Source: Candidatus Nanopelagicus abundans
Lineage (GTDB): Bacteria; Actinomycetota; Actinomycetes; Nanopelagicales; Nanopelagicaceae
DNA: 64,000 nucleotides
Assembly (NCBI RefSeq): GCF_002288305.1
Contig: NZ_CP016779.1
Coordinates: 992,001-1,056,000 of the forward strand
Direction: 5' to 3'
Below are positions 38,304-47,804 of the stretch, in pieces. Numbering within the stretch: position 1 is the stretch's first letter; each line of letters starts with the position of its first letter. Made by a program: the position numbers and the translations under genes. The notes below the pieces were generated by a model. That model had not been told where the DNA came from, did not search any database, and saw only the letters and a list, made by a program, of their open reading frames with translations.

Positions 38304-38375
38304 AGCCCCCCGTCAGGATTGAACTGACGACCTGCCGCTTACAAGGCGGCTGCTCTACCACTGAGCTAGAGAGGC
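38304..38375 (-). tRNA. tRNA-Thr (anticodon TGT)
   Basis: Minus strand: acceptor GCCTCTC pairs with GGGGGGC (with G-U pairs), D arm GCTCAGTGGTAGAGC, anticodon stem GCCGC/GCGGC around CTTGTAA, giving anticodon TGT (ACA codons), T arm GTCAG/CTGAC with TTCAATC. Discriminator T and an encoded CCA at 38301-38303. Confidence 0.95.
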
Positions 38376-38457
38376 GGGTTGAGGGCGTAATTATGCCATG
38401 AATAAATCACGGTAGAGCACACAAGGAATTAGTGAGTAAATCTAGTAGGTTGCCCGT

Positions 38458-39375
38458 ATGCGCCTTGGTGTACTAGATGTCGGATCAAATACTGTGCACT
38501 TACAAATTGTTGATACATCCCCTGGAGCTAGGCCAAACCCAACCTTTAACTACAAAGAAGAACTCAAATTAACTCAGTACATTTCTGAAGATAATTTAGT
38601 CTCTGATGAAGGTATTGAAAAGTTACGAAGTAGCATTAAAAGAGCTATCGAGCAATCAGCCTCTGTTCAAACTCAAGAACTTCTACCATTTGCAACATCA
38701 GCTCTTAGAGAAGCAAGTAATGGCGAGGAAATAATTAATTCCATTAATAAGGATTTTAAAATAGATTTACAAGTTTTATCAGGTGAAGAAGAAGCTAAGT
38801 TAACTTTTCTAGCAGCAAGGCGCTGGTTTGGTTGGTCTAGTGGGCGACTATTAGTAATTGATATTGGTGGTGGCTCACTTGAAATGGCAGTTGGAGTTGA
38901 TGAATCTCCTGAGATTGCTACCTCACTACCACTAGGGGCTGCTCGGTTAACCAAAGATTTTCTAAGAGGTGATCCATATACTGATAAAAGCATAAGAGCT
39001 TTGCGTGATCATATTGAAAATAAATTAGAACAGATACTTCCCTCATTAGTTAAACATCAAGATACTGACCGCGCTATTGCAACAAGTAAAACCCTTAGAA
39101 CTTTAGCTCGCCTATCTGGTGATTGGTTTGATGGTTCTGGAAAAAATATTACGGTTGAATCTGTTAGAAAAATATCGGCCAAACTTTCAGAAATGGATGA
39201 ATCTACGAGAGCAAAATTACCCGGGGTATCTGAAAATAGAGCTTCACAAATTGTTGCTGGAGCATTTGTTGCTGAGAGCGTGATGAGAAATCTTGATATT
39301 AAAGAATTAGAGATATGCCCTTGGGCTCTTAGAGAAGGTGTTGTCCTTAAATGGATGGATTGGATGGAAGCTTAA
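38458..39375 (+). CDS. Ppx/GppA phosphatase family protein
   Basis: Exopolyphosphatase / guanosine pentaphosphate phosphatase family, with ASKHA fold. VLDVGSNTVHLQIVD (residues 5-19) is the phosphate-1 motif and LVIDIGGGSLEMAVG (about 136-150) the phosphate-2 motif. The 305-residue length is the short actinobacterial type (Ppx1/Ppx2-like), without HD domain. Next to ppk and mutT1, so polyphosphate turnover is likely, but short Ppx proteins may prefer other substrates. It ends in a 4-base tail-to-tail overlap with the mutT1-like gene. Confidence 0.88.
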   Translation: MRLGVLDVGSNTVHLQIVDTSPGARPNPTFNYKEELKLTQYISEDNLVSDEGIEKLRSSIKRAIEQSASVQTQELLPFATSALREASNGEEIINSINKDFKIDLQVLSGEEEAKLTFLAARRWFGWSSGRLLVIDIGGGSLEMAVGVDESPEIATSLPLGAARLTKDFLRGDPYTDKSIRALRDHIENKLEQILPSLVKHQDTDRAIATSKTLRTLARLSGDWFDGSGKNITVESVRKISAKLSEMDESTRAKLPGVSENRASQIVAGAFVAESVMRNLDIKELEICPWALREGVVLKWMDWMEA

Positions 39376-40259
39376 AAGCTAGGTGCATCAATTCGATCAA
39401 TTTGAATTATTTCCTTACCAATACGGTGAATTACCCAGCCATCACCTGGAGATAACTTACCCTCATCAGCGTCAACCTCTGATTTTTTTGTTAACTTATT
39501 AAGCATTTTTGGCAAAATTGGATTATGACTACAAAGTAGAACACTTAGATTAGATTTAATTAGCTCTTTGGCGTAATAAAATGCTTTCTCTTTATCCTTT
39601 TTATAGGTATCTTCGCTAAGTTTTCCTGTGACCTCAAGTTTTAAATTTAATCCTTTAGTAATTGGATTAACAGTGTCATAGCAACGAACAGCATCTGAGC
39701 TGTGAATTTCTTCAAGATTAAATACTTGATAAATTGCTAATAATCTTTTAGCTTGATTTTGACCATAGGAATCAAGAGGTCGATCATCATCTTCACCTTG
39801 CCACTCATCCCTAGTTATCGCTTTGGCATGCCTAAGTAATATAAACGGTTTAGTGTCTAGTTCTATATTAATAAATTTTTCAAGAATTTTCTTATCCGTA
39901 TCAAGAGTTAGCAAACTCTTAACTTTTGTAACTTCGACCCACTTTATTTGATCAACTTCCGCATTTGCTTTAAATTCTTTTTCCTTAATTGCTTTTGCTG
40001 ACCAGAAAGATACTTTCTTTTTACCATCTGTAGTTGAGTATTCAACCTCACCTAAGTAAGGGCCAAATGCACTTTCAATATTAGTTTCCTCTAAAACTTC
40101 ACGGTGAGCGCAAGATATTAATGGCTCACCAATCTCTGTTTTACCTTTAGGAAAAGTCCAATCATCGTATTTTGGTCGATGAATTATTACTACCTCTATT
40201 TTTTTCTTTTCACTCTTGCGCCAGACAACCGCACCGGCAGCTAAGATTGTTGAGCTCAT
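39372..40259 (-). CDS. mutT1: Nudix hydrolase fused to histidine phosphatase (MutT1-like)
   Basis: A 295-residue two-domain enzyme. The Nudix box GKTEIGEPLISCAHREVLEE (residues 40-59) lies in the first domain, and from about residue 137 the second, SixA-like histidine phosphatase domain begins with ILLRHAKAITRDEW and has LCSHNPILP near 243. This is the MutT1 architecture of M. tuberculosis (Rv2985), a Nudix enzyme that acts on 8-oxo-GTP and diadenosine polyphosphates. Its start overlaps the ppk stop (ATGA at 40256-40259), and ppk-mutT1 is a conserved pair. Confidence 0.9.
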   Translation of the reverse strand: MSSTILAAGAVVWRKSEKKKIEVVIIHRPKYDDWTFPKGKTEIGEPLISCAHREVLEETNIESAFGPYLGEVEYSTTDGKKKVSFWSAKAIKEKEFKANAEVDQIKWVEVTKVKSLLTLDTDKKILEKFINIELDTKPFILLRHAKAITRDEWQGEDDDRPLDSYGQNQAKRLLAIYQVFNLEEIHSSDAVRCYDTVNPITKGLNLKLEVTGKLSEDTYKKDKEKAFYYAKELIKSNLSVLLCSHNPILPKMLNKLTKKSEVDADEGKLSPGDGWVIHRIGKEIIQIDRIDAPSF

Positions 40260-42340
40260 TGGAGAACTCGATAAGAATCAATCATCACTGCTTGTAGATC
40301 ATTCATAGGTAATGCATCTGGATTTTGAGCAACCCTTAACCATTTACCAGTTGGCAATAAGTGCCAGCCGGAGGTAGTTGATGAAACATATAAATCAAAG
40401 GCTTTGATTAAAGTCTTCTTATGCTCTGCCCTAGTAATTCGAACTAATGATTCAACTCTTCGATTTAAGTTTCTATCCATCAAATCTGCGCTACCAATAT
40501 AAATCTCATCATCTCCGCTATTGGCAAAATGAAAAATTCTAGAATGCTCAAGAAATCTACCTAAAACTGATCTGACCCTTATATTTTCTGAAACTCCTGG
40601 AATACCTGGAAGTAGTGAACATATTCCGCGCACAACTAAATCAATCTCAACACCGGCAATTGATGCTGCATAAAGTGCTTCTACAAACTCTTCATCTAGT
40701 AGTGAATTTAGTTTTAGCCTAATGAATGCATGTTTGCCAGCTTTTTTATTCTCGATCTCTCGATTAATTCGCTCAAGTAGACCGGAGCGAATTGTGCGAG
40801 GTGCTACTAGTAAGCGGTCATATGAGTATTGCGGTGCAAAACCAGAAAGTTGATTAAATAGTTTATTTAAGTCTTCACCTAACTGATCATCTGCGCTAAG
40901 TAATCCTAAATCTTCATACATACGGGCAGTTTTTGGATTGTAATTACCTGTACCAACATGTGAGTATCTTCGAACTGCATTTCCTTCTTCTCGAACAATT
41001 AAAGATAATTTGGCATGAGTTTTAAAACCAACTAGTCCATAGACAACATGAACACCAACATCTTCTAATTTTCTAGCCCATCTAACATTTGCCTGCTCAT
41101 CAAAGCGAGCCCGGATTTCAATGACAGCTAATACTTGCTTACCTGCCTCAGCAGCTTCAATTAAGGCATTAACAATTGGTGAATCACCGGAGGTTCGATA
41201 CAAAGTTTGTTTAATTGCCAGCACATGTGGATCAGTTGCTGCTGCCTCTAAAAACCTTACAACTGATGAGTTAAATGAGTCATATGGGTGATGTAGAAGT
41301 ATTTCATGTCGCCTAATTGCTGCAAAAAATTCATCATTTGAATCTAAATCAATTTCTCTAAATTCTTGGGCAACCTGGTTTCTAAACGGTGCAAACTTTA
41401 ACTCGGGGCGGTCTAAATCTGCGATTTGATTTAGTCCAGTTAAATCAAGTGGCTCTTTATAACGGGAAATATCTTCTTCCTTAATCGATAATTCAACCTT
41501 TAGTTTATTAAGTAGATCAGAATCAATATCACTTGCCACCTCAAGACGAACTGGTGGACCAAATTTACGGCGAAGTAATTCTTGTTCCATTGACTCTAAA
41601 AGATTCTCTGATTCATCCTCATCTAACTCCAAATCGGCATTTCTAGTAATTCGGAAGGTGTAATAATCCTCAATCTCCATACCTGGAAATAATTGATGTA
41701 AATTAGCAATAATTACTTTTTCTAGGGGTATAAATTTAGCTCCAGTAAACTCAGCTGTTTCAATAAATCTTGGTAATGAAGCCGGAACCTTAACTCTGGC
41801 AAATAACTCCTCTTTTGTATCTGGTTGTCTTACAAGTACCGCTAAATTAAGTGAAAGCCCTGAGATATATGGGAATGGATGAGAGGGATCAACTGCTAGA
41901 GGAGTAAGCACTGGAAAAATCTTTTTTGTGAAGATCTTATTTATGTACTCTTTTTCTGCATTATCTAAACTTTCCCAATCTGTAATTTCAATACCGTTTT
42001 GAGCTAGTTTTGGCATAAGGTCATTATGAAAACATTTTGATTGACGTGAGATTAATTCTTTAGTTTTTTTAGATATTTCTTCCATTAGTTCAATTGGTGA
42101 ATAACCTGCGGTATTTTTCTTAGTGACTCCGGTTTCTAATTTTCGCTTAAGTGTGGCCACGCGAATCATAAAAAAGTCATCTAGATTTGAAGAGAAAATA
42201 GCAAGATAACGACAACGTTCGAGTAACGGATTAGTTTCATCTTCAGCTAGTTCTAATACACGCTCATTAAATGCAAGCCAACTGATCTCTCGATCAATTA
42301 ACCTCTCACGGGGATTAGTAGCAATTAAATGTTGACTCAC
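40256..42340 (-). CDS. ppk: Polyphosphate kinase 1
   Basis: Makes inorganic polyphosphate from ATP and back. 694 residues, the family norm. The N-terminal domain begins ISWLAFNERVLELAEDETN (about 19-37); the catalytic autophosphorylated His is in RRYSHVGTGNYNPKTARMYE (about 428-447) and the second His in FLEHSRIFHFANSG (about 588-601). RIRVATLKRKL lies near 60. It forms an operon with mutT1 and lies near ppx (38.5 kb), phoU and the SenX3/RegX3 pair (48-50 kb); together they form a phosphate block. Confidence 0.96.
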   Translation of the reverse strand: MSQHLIATNPRERLIDREISWLAFNERVLELAEDETNPLLERCRYLAIFSSNLDDFFMIRVATLKRKLETGVTKKNTAGYSPIELMEEISKKTKELISRQSKCFHNDLMPKLAQNGIEITDWESLDNAEKEYINKIFTKKIFPVLTPLAVDPSHPFPYISGLSLNLAVLVRQPDTKEELFARVKVPASLPRFIETAEFTGAKFIPLEKVIIANLHQLFPGMEIEDYYTFRITRNADLELDEDESENLLESMEQELLRRKFGPPVRLEVASDIDSDLLNKLKVELSIKEEDISRYKEPLDLTGLNQIADLDRPELKFAPFRNQVAQEFREIDLDSNDEFFAAIRRHEILLHHPYDSFNSSVVRFLEAAATDPHVLAIKQTLYRTSGDSPIVNALIEAAEAGKQVLAVIEIRARFDEQANVRWARKLEDVGVHVVYGLVGFKTHAKLSLIVREEGNAVRRYSHVGTGNYNPKTARMYEDLGLLSADDQLGEDLNKLFNQLSGFAPQYSYDRLLVAPRTIRSGLLERINREIENKKAGKHAFIRLKLNSLLDEEFVEALYAASIAGVEIDLVVRGICSLLPGIPGVSENIRVRSVLGRFLEHSRIFHFANSGDDEIYIGSADLMDRNLNRRVESLVRITRAEHKKTLIKAFDLYVSSTTSGWHLLPTGKWLRVAQNPDALPMNDLQAVMIDSYRVLQ

Positions 42341-42390
42341 ATGCGTAGTTTGCTTTATAAAGGTTAACGGGTGGTAATCAGAAGGCTAAC

Positions 42391-43170
42391 TCAGCGTGCA
42401 GGCCAAATAATTGGCTCAGAATGCTTCGCTTTTCTACCATCACCAGAGGATTTTCCTCGCAGCCTGCGCCAAATCCACGGAATTAAGAAAGTAACTACCC
42501 AAGCGATATTAGATAAAGGTTTAATAGATATTTTTTTACCATTACCAAGCGGGATATTACTGTTCCAATTTGGATCAAACTCATAACCTAAACCTTCTAA
42601 AACTGCATTAGCTAATCTTCTATGACCTTCTGAATTCATATGTAATCTATCGGAGGATAAAAAACTTTGAGTATTTAAAAACTCTGCCTTTTTACCTTCA
42701 AATAAAATTGTTGGATACTTACTTGCAACTATTCTCACGTGATCGTTAAAGGCACTAAATCTTTCATGCCAAAGCTTGGCTATTTTCCCTTTTCCTTCAA
42801 CCTTATCTACTACGGTAAAGATAATCACTGTAGCTCCAGCATCAGTTAACTCTTTAATACCTCTCTCATACTGAGGAAGTGAAAATTGTGGGTCATAAGT
42901 TGGCCGTAATACATCATTGGCTCCGGCATGAAATGAAACTAGAGTCTGCCTGCCTTCAATAAATTTAAGCGCACTTGGAATTTGATCTGTTACTACTTGA
43001 TTAAGTAATTTTCCTCTAATTGCTAAATTTAAATATGTAAAACCTGCTTCGTTCTTTGCCAAACCATCAGCTACCCGATCAGCCCAACCTCGATACTTTC
43101 CATTTATCACCTCATCATTCATACCCTCAGTCATTGAATCACCTAAGGCAATAAAGCGGGTGTATTGCAT
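42391..43170 (-). CDS. SGNH/GDSL hydrolase
   Basis: A 259-residue serine esterase or lipase of the SGNH family. Block I is FIALGDSMTEGM (residues 6-17; catalytic Ser in GDSMT), block III is HAGANDVLRPTY (about 91-102; Gly-x-Asn-Asp), and block V is SSDRLHMNSEGHRRLAN with the Asp-x-x-His catalytic pair. No signal peptide is seen, although a hydrophobic stretch (IAWVVTFLIPWIW) lies near the C-terminus. Substrate unknown. It starts exactly at the base before the rlmB stop, so it is coupled to the rlmB-cysS-ispDF-carD run. Confidence 0.88.
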   Translation of the reverse strand: MQYTRFIALGDSMTEGMNDEVINGKYRGWADRVADGLAKNEAGFTYLNLAIRGKLLNQVVTDQIPSALKFIEGRQTLVSFHAGANDVLRPTYDPQFSLPQYERGIKELTDAGATVIIFTVVDKVEGKGKIAKLWHERFSAFNDHVRIVASKYPTILFEGKKAEFLNTQSFLSSDRLHMNSEGHRRLANAVLEGLGYEFDPNWNSNIPLGNGKKISIKPLSNIAWVVTFLIPWIWRRLRGKSSGDGRKAKHSEPIIWPAR

Positions 43171-44178
43171 TTACTTACTTCTTTCTGCCGCAACCTGGTA
43201 CATAACTATTGCAGTTGCCACGCTGGCATTTAAAGATTCAACTGAGGATTGCATTGGAATTGAAACCACTAGATCACATTTTTCTCTAACTAATCTAGAT
43301 AATCCCTTACCTTCACTACCTACAATAATAAAAATTGATTCACTTGCTAGATTCATCTTTGCCAAACTGGTATCAGCCTCAGCATCTAAACCAACAACAA
43401 AACATCCAGCTTTTTTAGCATCTTCAATTGATCTAACTAGATTAGTAACTTGTGAGATTGGCATTCGCGCTGCTGCGCCAGCTGATGCCTTCCAGGCAGA
43501 GCCAGTCATTGCTGCATTGCGCCGCTCTGGAATAACTACTCCATCTGCGTTAAATGCAGCCGCTGATCTAACAACAGCGCCAAGATTATGCGGATCTGTT
43601 ATCCCATCAAGTCCTATTAACATCATTGGTTTTTTAGCATTTGCGAGCAGCTTTGAAAACTCTGTGTAATTAAATGGCTTTATAACGAGCGCGATACCTT
43701 GATGATTAGCACTTCCTGTTAAATCTTCAAGTGCTCGCCTTGGCATCTCTTTAATTGGAAGATCTGAATTTTTAGCAAGTCTGATAGCTTCTGAGATTTT
43801 TTCATCGATCTCAACTTTCATCGCCACGATTAACTCTTTTGCTGGCACCTTTGCTCTAAGTGCCTCAACCACGCTGTTCTTACCAGCAACTGCATCTTGC
43901 GAAAATTGTTTTCGATCAAATCTTTTTTCACTTCGCTCTGGTCTTCGATCATCACGCTTTAACTCTCGATCATTTACCCTTACCGGTTTTTTAAAACCTT
44001 TTCGATCATCTCTTTTTTCAGATCTTCTATCATCACGTTTATCTTTTATACGATTATCTCTTTTCTCAGGGCGCGCTACAGCAGAGCGTTCAACTCTTTT
44101 ACTACCACTTCTTGAAAAAGACTTTGGTCCTTTTGGTCGATCCTTACGCGCTTTACCTGGCTTCATCAATAACTCCAC
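43171..44178 (-). CDS. rlmB: 23S rRNA 2'-O-methyltransferase RlmB with long basic N-terminal extension
   Basis: SpoU-family methyltransferase that methylates G2251 of 23S rRNA. The C-terminal SPOUT domain shows GLDGITDPHNLGAVVRSAAA (about 195-214), IVGSEGKGLSRL and IPMQSSVESLNASVATAI (knot signatures). Residues 1-95 before the substrate-recognition domain are an unusual, strongly charged extension with many KRDDRR / EKRDDRK repeats, absent from E. coli RlmB (243 residues). The start overlaps the cysS stop by 13 bases; MELLMKPGK makes ATG 44163 a second possible start. Confidence 0.9.
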   Translation of the reverse strand: MELLMKPGKARKDRPKGPKSFSRSGSKRVERSAVARPEKRDNRIKDKRDDRRSEKRDDRKGFKKPVRVNDRELKRDDRRPERSEKRFDRKQFSQDAVAGKNSVVEALRAKVPAKELIVAMKVEIDEKISEAIRLAKNSDLPIKEMPRRALEDLTGSANHQGIALVIKPFNYTEFSKLLANAKKPMMLIGLDGITDPHNLGAVVRSAAAFNADGVVIPERRNAAMTGSAWKASAGAAARMPISQVTNLVRSIEDAKKAGCFVVGLDAEADTSLAKMNLASESIFIIVGSEGKGLSRLVREKCDLVVSIPMQSSVESLNASVATAIVMYQVAAERSK

Positions 44179-45539
44179 CTTGGACCATTAGTTGTGTCTT
44201 CTACTGTAATACCAAGGGATGCTATCTGATCACGTATTTCATCCGCTGCTTTGAAATCTTTTCGCTCCCGTGCTGCTTCACGCTGTGCTAGCGCTAATTT
44301 AATAAGTCCATCCATCGCTGCATCATTTGATTTATCTTTTGCAAAGGCGGTATCCTTTGGATCACAACCTAATATTGAAAGTGCTCCTCGAATTTCACCA
44401 GCTGTTTTTGCTAATACTTTCTTATCATCCCCTGCTGAATTACCAATTCGCATACTCTCTGCAATAAAAGCTAAACCCTGAGGCACTGCTAAATCATCAT
44501 TCATTGCGTTAGCAAACTCATCCGCAATTACTATTTCAATCTCTTTTCCAATAACACTTTCTGCCCTACTTAAAAATGCCTCAATTCGCTTAAAAGCGGT
44601 TGCAGATTCATTAAGTGCTTCAAAGGAAAACTCCAGCATGCTTCGATAATGCGCACTGCCAAGATACCAACGAAGTTCAATGCCACGTACTTTTTTTAAT
44701 ATCTCAACAACTTGTAGTGAATTTCCTAATGATTTACTCATTTTTTCACCACTTGTTGTTACCCACGCATTATGCATCCAAGTATTTGCAAATTTATAAC
44801 CAGCAGCATTTGATTGAGAAATCTCATTTTCATGGTGTGGAAAAATTAAATCTAATCCGCCGCCATGAATATCAAAAGCCTCACCAAGGTATGCATGCGC
44901 CATCGCTGAACACTCAAGATGCCAACCAGGCCTGCCAGCACCCCAAGGAGTTGGCCATGCTGGATCACCTTTTTTAGCAGCTTTCCATAATGCAAAATCC
45001 TTTGGATCTTTTTTAAATGTTGAATCTGCATCCTCACTAGATTGCAGATCATCAAGTTTTTGATTAGATAAAGTTAAATACTCTTTTAGTTTTCTTACTT
45101 CTAGATAAACATCACCATTACCGGGTGCGTAAGCAGAACCATTTTCAATTAGTTTTTGCATTAACTCAATCATTTGAGTGATATGACCAGTAGCTCTTGG
45201 CTCATAGGTAGGCGGTAATACATTTAATACGTTATACGCATCAGTAAAGGCCCGCTCATATTTCATTGCAACTTGCCACCAAGGAATCTCCTCATGAACA
45301 GCTTTATGTAAAATCTTGTCATCAATATCAGTTACATTTCTAACAAAAGTTACATTAAAACCTGAAGTGATTAGCCAGCGACGCAGAATATCAAAGTTAA
45401 CACCACTTCTAATATGACCAATATGAGGTGGAGCTTGCACAGTGGCGCCACATAGATAAATTCCAACCTCACCTTTTTTTAAAGGTTTAAATGGTGCGAT
45501 AACTCTGCTTTTTGTGTCATATAAATTAAGTGCGCTCAT
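44166..45539 (-). CDS. cysS: Cysteinyl-tRNA synthetase
   Basis: Class I synthetase charging tRNA-Cys. HIGH lies at residues 39-42 (PPHIGHIRSG), KMSKS in SGEKMSKSLGNSL near residue 270, and zinc ligands are LYLCGATVQ-like C30, HLECSAMAH and FPHHENEI. 457 residues is the normal length. It is not the MshC mycothiol paralogue, because the KMSKS and full anticodon-binding C-terminus (EIRDQIASLGITVEDT) are present. Part of the conserved carD-ispDF-cysS-rlmB operon (Rv3583c-Rv3579c order, from memory). Confidence 0.95.
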   Translation of the reverse strand: MSALNLYDTKSRVIAPFKPLKKGEVGIYLCGATVQAPPHIGHIRSGVNFDILRRWLITSGFNVTFVRNVTDIDDKILHKAVHEEIPWWQVAMKYERAFTDAYNVLNVLPPTYEPRATGHITQMIELMQKLIENGSAYAPGNGDVYLEVRKLKEYLTLSNQKLDDLQSSEDADSTFKKDPKDFALWKAAKKGDPAWPTPWGAGRPGWHLECSAMAHAYLGEAFDIHGGGLDLIFPHHENEISQSNAAGYKFANTWMHNAWVTTSGEKMSKSLGNSLQVVEILKKVRGIELRWYLGSAHYRSMLEFSFEALNESATAFKRIEAFLSRAESVIGKEIEIVIADEFANAMNDDLAVPQGLAFIAESMRIGNSAGDDKKVLAKTAGEIRGALSILGCDPKDTAFAKDKSNDAAMDGLIKLALAQREAARERKDFKAADEIRDQIASLGITVEDTTNGPRWSY

Positions 45540-45554
45540 TATTTAATTTTACCT

Positions 45555-46697
45555 TTACGCACTAACTATTAACGCTGTTGCTATCGCTGATAAGCCTTTA
45601 CCTTCACCGGTAAAGCCCAAATTATCTGTTGAGGTCGCAGATACTGAGACCAAAGCGCCTCCTAATGCTTTAGATAATGCCGTTATTGCTTCACCACGTC
45701 TTGGGGCAATCTTTGGTCTGTTACCAATAATCTGCACAGATACATTCTCGATAACAAAACCTGCAGAGGTTATTTTTGTAAGCGTCTCACTTAGTAACTG
45801 GCTACCACTTACGCCAGCATATTTAGCATCGCCAACGCCAAAGTTACTTCCTAAATCACCAAGATCTGCAGCAGATAAGAGCGCGTCACAAATAGCATGA
45901 GATGCCACATCAGCGTCAGAGTGGCCATCTAAACCAGTTTCATTTTCCCAAATTAATCCTGCTAGTGATAGCTTTTTATTTTTATCATCACTAAATGCGT
46001 GAGTATCAGTTCCAATACCAACTCGTATTTGTTTTTGGGTATTTGGTAGAAGTACTTGAGTAGCAGCTGCCAAATCTGATTTTGTAGTTATCTTAAGTGC
46101 TCTAATCTCACCCGGTACTACCTTTACTGCAATGCCTAGTGCTTCAACTAAAGCTGCATCATCTGTTGCATCCTCTGAGGCCTGATGTGCTCGTGCTAAA
46201 ACAGATCTAGTAAAACCTTGTGGGGTCTGCACGGCCCTTAGCGATGATCTATTTAAAGTATTTCTAACATAGTTATTACTATCAACTTCTTTAATGGTGT
46301 CAATAACATCAAGTGCTGGAATTACTGCTTGCTCACCTTTTAATAACTGAGTTAAAACCGAATTAGCAAGATCAGTTGTTGCAAGAGCGCGGGCGCCATC
46401 ATGGACTAATACATACTCATAATTTTCTGGAATGTGCGTTAGCGCAATTCGAATACTGTCACTGCGTAACACGCCTCCGGTAATAACTTTCACCTGATCA
46501 CCTAAGAGATTTGAGAATTGATCTTCAAAACCGGCGGGTGCGGTAATAATAATAAGTTCTGCAACTGGTGATAAGGCTGCTACTGCATGTTCAACTAAGG
46601 TTTTATCAACTAATTTAACAAGTGCTTTAGGAAGTGTGGCAGCTAATCTATTTCCAGCACCTGCTGCTGCAATTATTGCCGCAGTTTTTTTAATCAT
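45555..46697 (-). CDS. ispDF: IspD-IspF fusion (bifunctional MEP pathway enzyme)
   Basis: Residues 1-220 are 2-C-methylerythritol 4-phosphate cytidylyltransferase (IspD): AAGAGNRLAATLPKALVKL (about 12-30), VLVHDGARAL and VQTPQGFTRSVL. Residues 225-380 are 2-C-methylerythritol 2,4-cyclodiphosphate synthase (IspF): RVGIGTDTHAFSD with the metal-binding Asp and His, and LDGHSDADVASHAICDALL. In M. tuberculosis they are separate neighbouring genes; here they are fused without a stop between. With IspE at 0.9 kb, three MEP steps are in the window. IspDF fusions are well known in some proteobacteria. Confidence 0.94.
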   Translation of the reverse strand: MIKKTAAIIAAAGAGNRLAATLPKALVKLVDKTLVEHAVAALSPVAELIIITAPAGFEDQFSNLLGDQVKVITGGVLRSDSIRIALTHIPENYEYVLVHDGARALATTDLANSVLTQLLKGEQAVIPALDVIDTIKEVDSNNYVRNTLNRSSLRAVQTPQGFTRSVLARAHQASEDATDDAALVEALGIAVKVVPGEIRALKITTKSDLAAATQVLLPNTQKQIRVGIGTDTHAFSDDKNKKLSLAGLIWENETGLDGHSDADVASHAICDALLSAADLGDLGSNFGVGDAKYAGVSGSQLLSETLTKITSAGFVIENVSVQIIGNRPKIAPRRGEAITALSKALGGALVSVSATSTDNLGFTGEGKGLSAIATALIVSA

Positions 46698-46716
46698 GAC
46701 AGTTAGTTACTGCCAA

Positions 46717-47199
46717 TTAAGAGGCGAGTACCTCATCTAGTAAGGTCGCTGCTTTTTCTTCATCAGTTCGCTCAGCTAGTGCTAATTCAGAAACTAAAAT
46801 CTGCTTTGCCTTTGCAAGCATTCGCTTCTCACCAGCGGATAATCCACGATCTAAATCGCGGCGATATAAATCTCTAACAACTTCTGCCACCTTAATAACA
46901 TCACCAGAGGCTAGTTTTTCAACATTTGCTTTATAACGACGAGACCAGTTAGTTGGCTCCTCTGTATATGGCTGGCGTAATACGTTAAATACTCGATCAA
47001 GACCGGCGCTGTCTACAACATCTCTAACGCCTACTAAATCAATGTTCTCAGCTGGAACGCGAACTGTTAGATCACCTTGGGTGACCTTTAAAACTAGATA
47101 TACCTTCTCTTCACCTTTGATTATGCGCTTCTCAATTGCCTGAATCTGTGCTGCTCCGTGATGTGGATAGACAACGGTTTCGCCAACTTTAAATGTCAT
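46717..47199 (-). CDS. carD: CarD, RNA polymerase-binding transcription factor
   Basis: Essential actinobacterial regulator that stabilises open complexes at rRNA and other promoters. From ATG 47199 the protein has 160 residues and begins [20 protein letters not shown] (RNAP-interaction domain), with [18 protein letters not shown] and the conserved DNA-binding part [20 protein letters not shown] (about 87-106) and [20 protein letters not shown] near the end. A GTG-less upstream ATG at 47253 would add 18 residues with no family match, so I used the shorter start. First gene of its operon, divergent from the LpqE-like gene. Confidence 0.95.
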
Positions 47200-47315
47200 A
47201 AGAGGAAAAGGCCTTTCGATAGGGGCTAATAATACCAGCATTTTGCGACCCAATTCACCCCCATAGATTGCCCCTTATTTTTAGGTTATTTCACACCTTT
47301 AGATAACCTTTAACC

Positions 47316-47792
47316 ATGGCCACCACTTTAAAAAGACTTATAGCACTTTTAATTATTTCAACAGCTGTTACAAGTTGTGGTTCTGGTCAAAATGCAGTTA
47401 CTAGAAATTTTAAGCAGGTAACTGATGGTGTTGAGGCACAGAGTGCTGAAATTAGATTACGTAATGTGTTAATAGTTAAAACTGATGCTAATGATGCTGT
47501 ACTAGTTGGCACCTTAGTTAGTTGGTCAGATGAACCGGACGCAATTACCGGAATTAGTATTAATAACATACCTGCCACACTATCTGCGCCCAGCTTTGAT
47601 TTAGTAAAAAATAAGCCAGTAATCTTTGTTGGAGATAGTGCAAATGCTGATGCTTATATCCCTGGTTTAAATAAAGTAGCTGGTGAGCGCATCCCTGTTA
47701 CTTTTACTTTTGCAACAGCATCGCCAGTAACAGTTGATGCATTAGTGCTAAATAGTGAAGGTTTTTTTAAAGATTTAGTTAGAGTTAATTAA
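47316..47792 (+). CDS. LpqE-like lipoprotein
   Basis: A 158-residue exported lipoprotein. The signal sequence KRLIALLIISTAVTS ends in the lipobox VTSC with the lipidated Cys at residue 21. The mature domain is beta-rich with an IRLRNVLIVKTDANDAVLVG segment, compatible with the PCu(A)C / DUF461-like fold of LpqE. In M. tuberculosis lpqE (Rv3584) also lies divergent from carD, which supports the match; the Met/His copper ligands of PCu(A)C proteins are not evident here. Function unknown. Confidence 0.75.
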   Translation: MATTLKRLIALLIISTAVTSCGSGQNAVTRNFKQVTDGVEAQSAEIRLRNVLIVKTDANDAVLVGTLVSWSDEPDAITGISINNIPATLSAPSFDLVKNKPVIFVGDSANADAYIPGLNKVAGERIPVTFTFATASPVTVDALVLNSEGFFKDLVRVN

Positions 47793-47804
47793 GCTTTAAA
47801 TACT

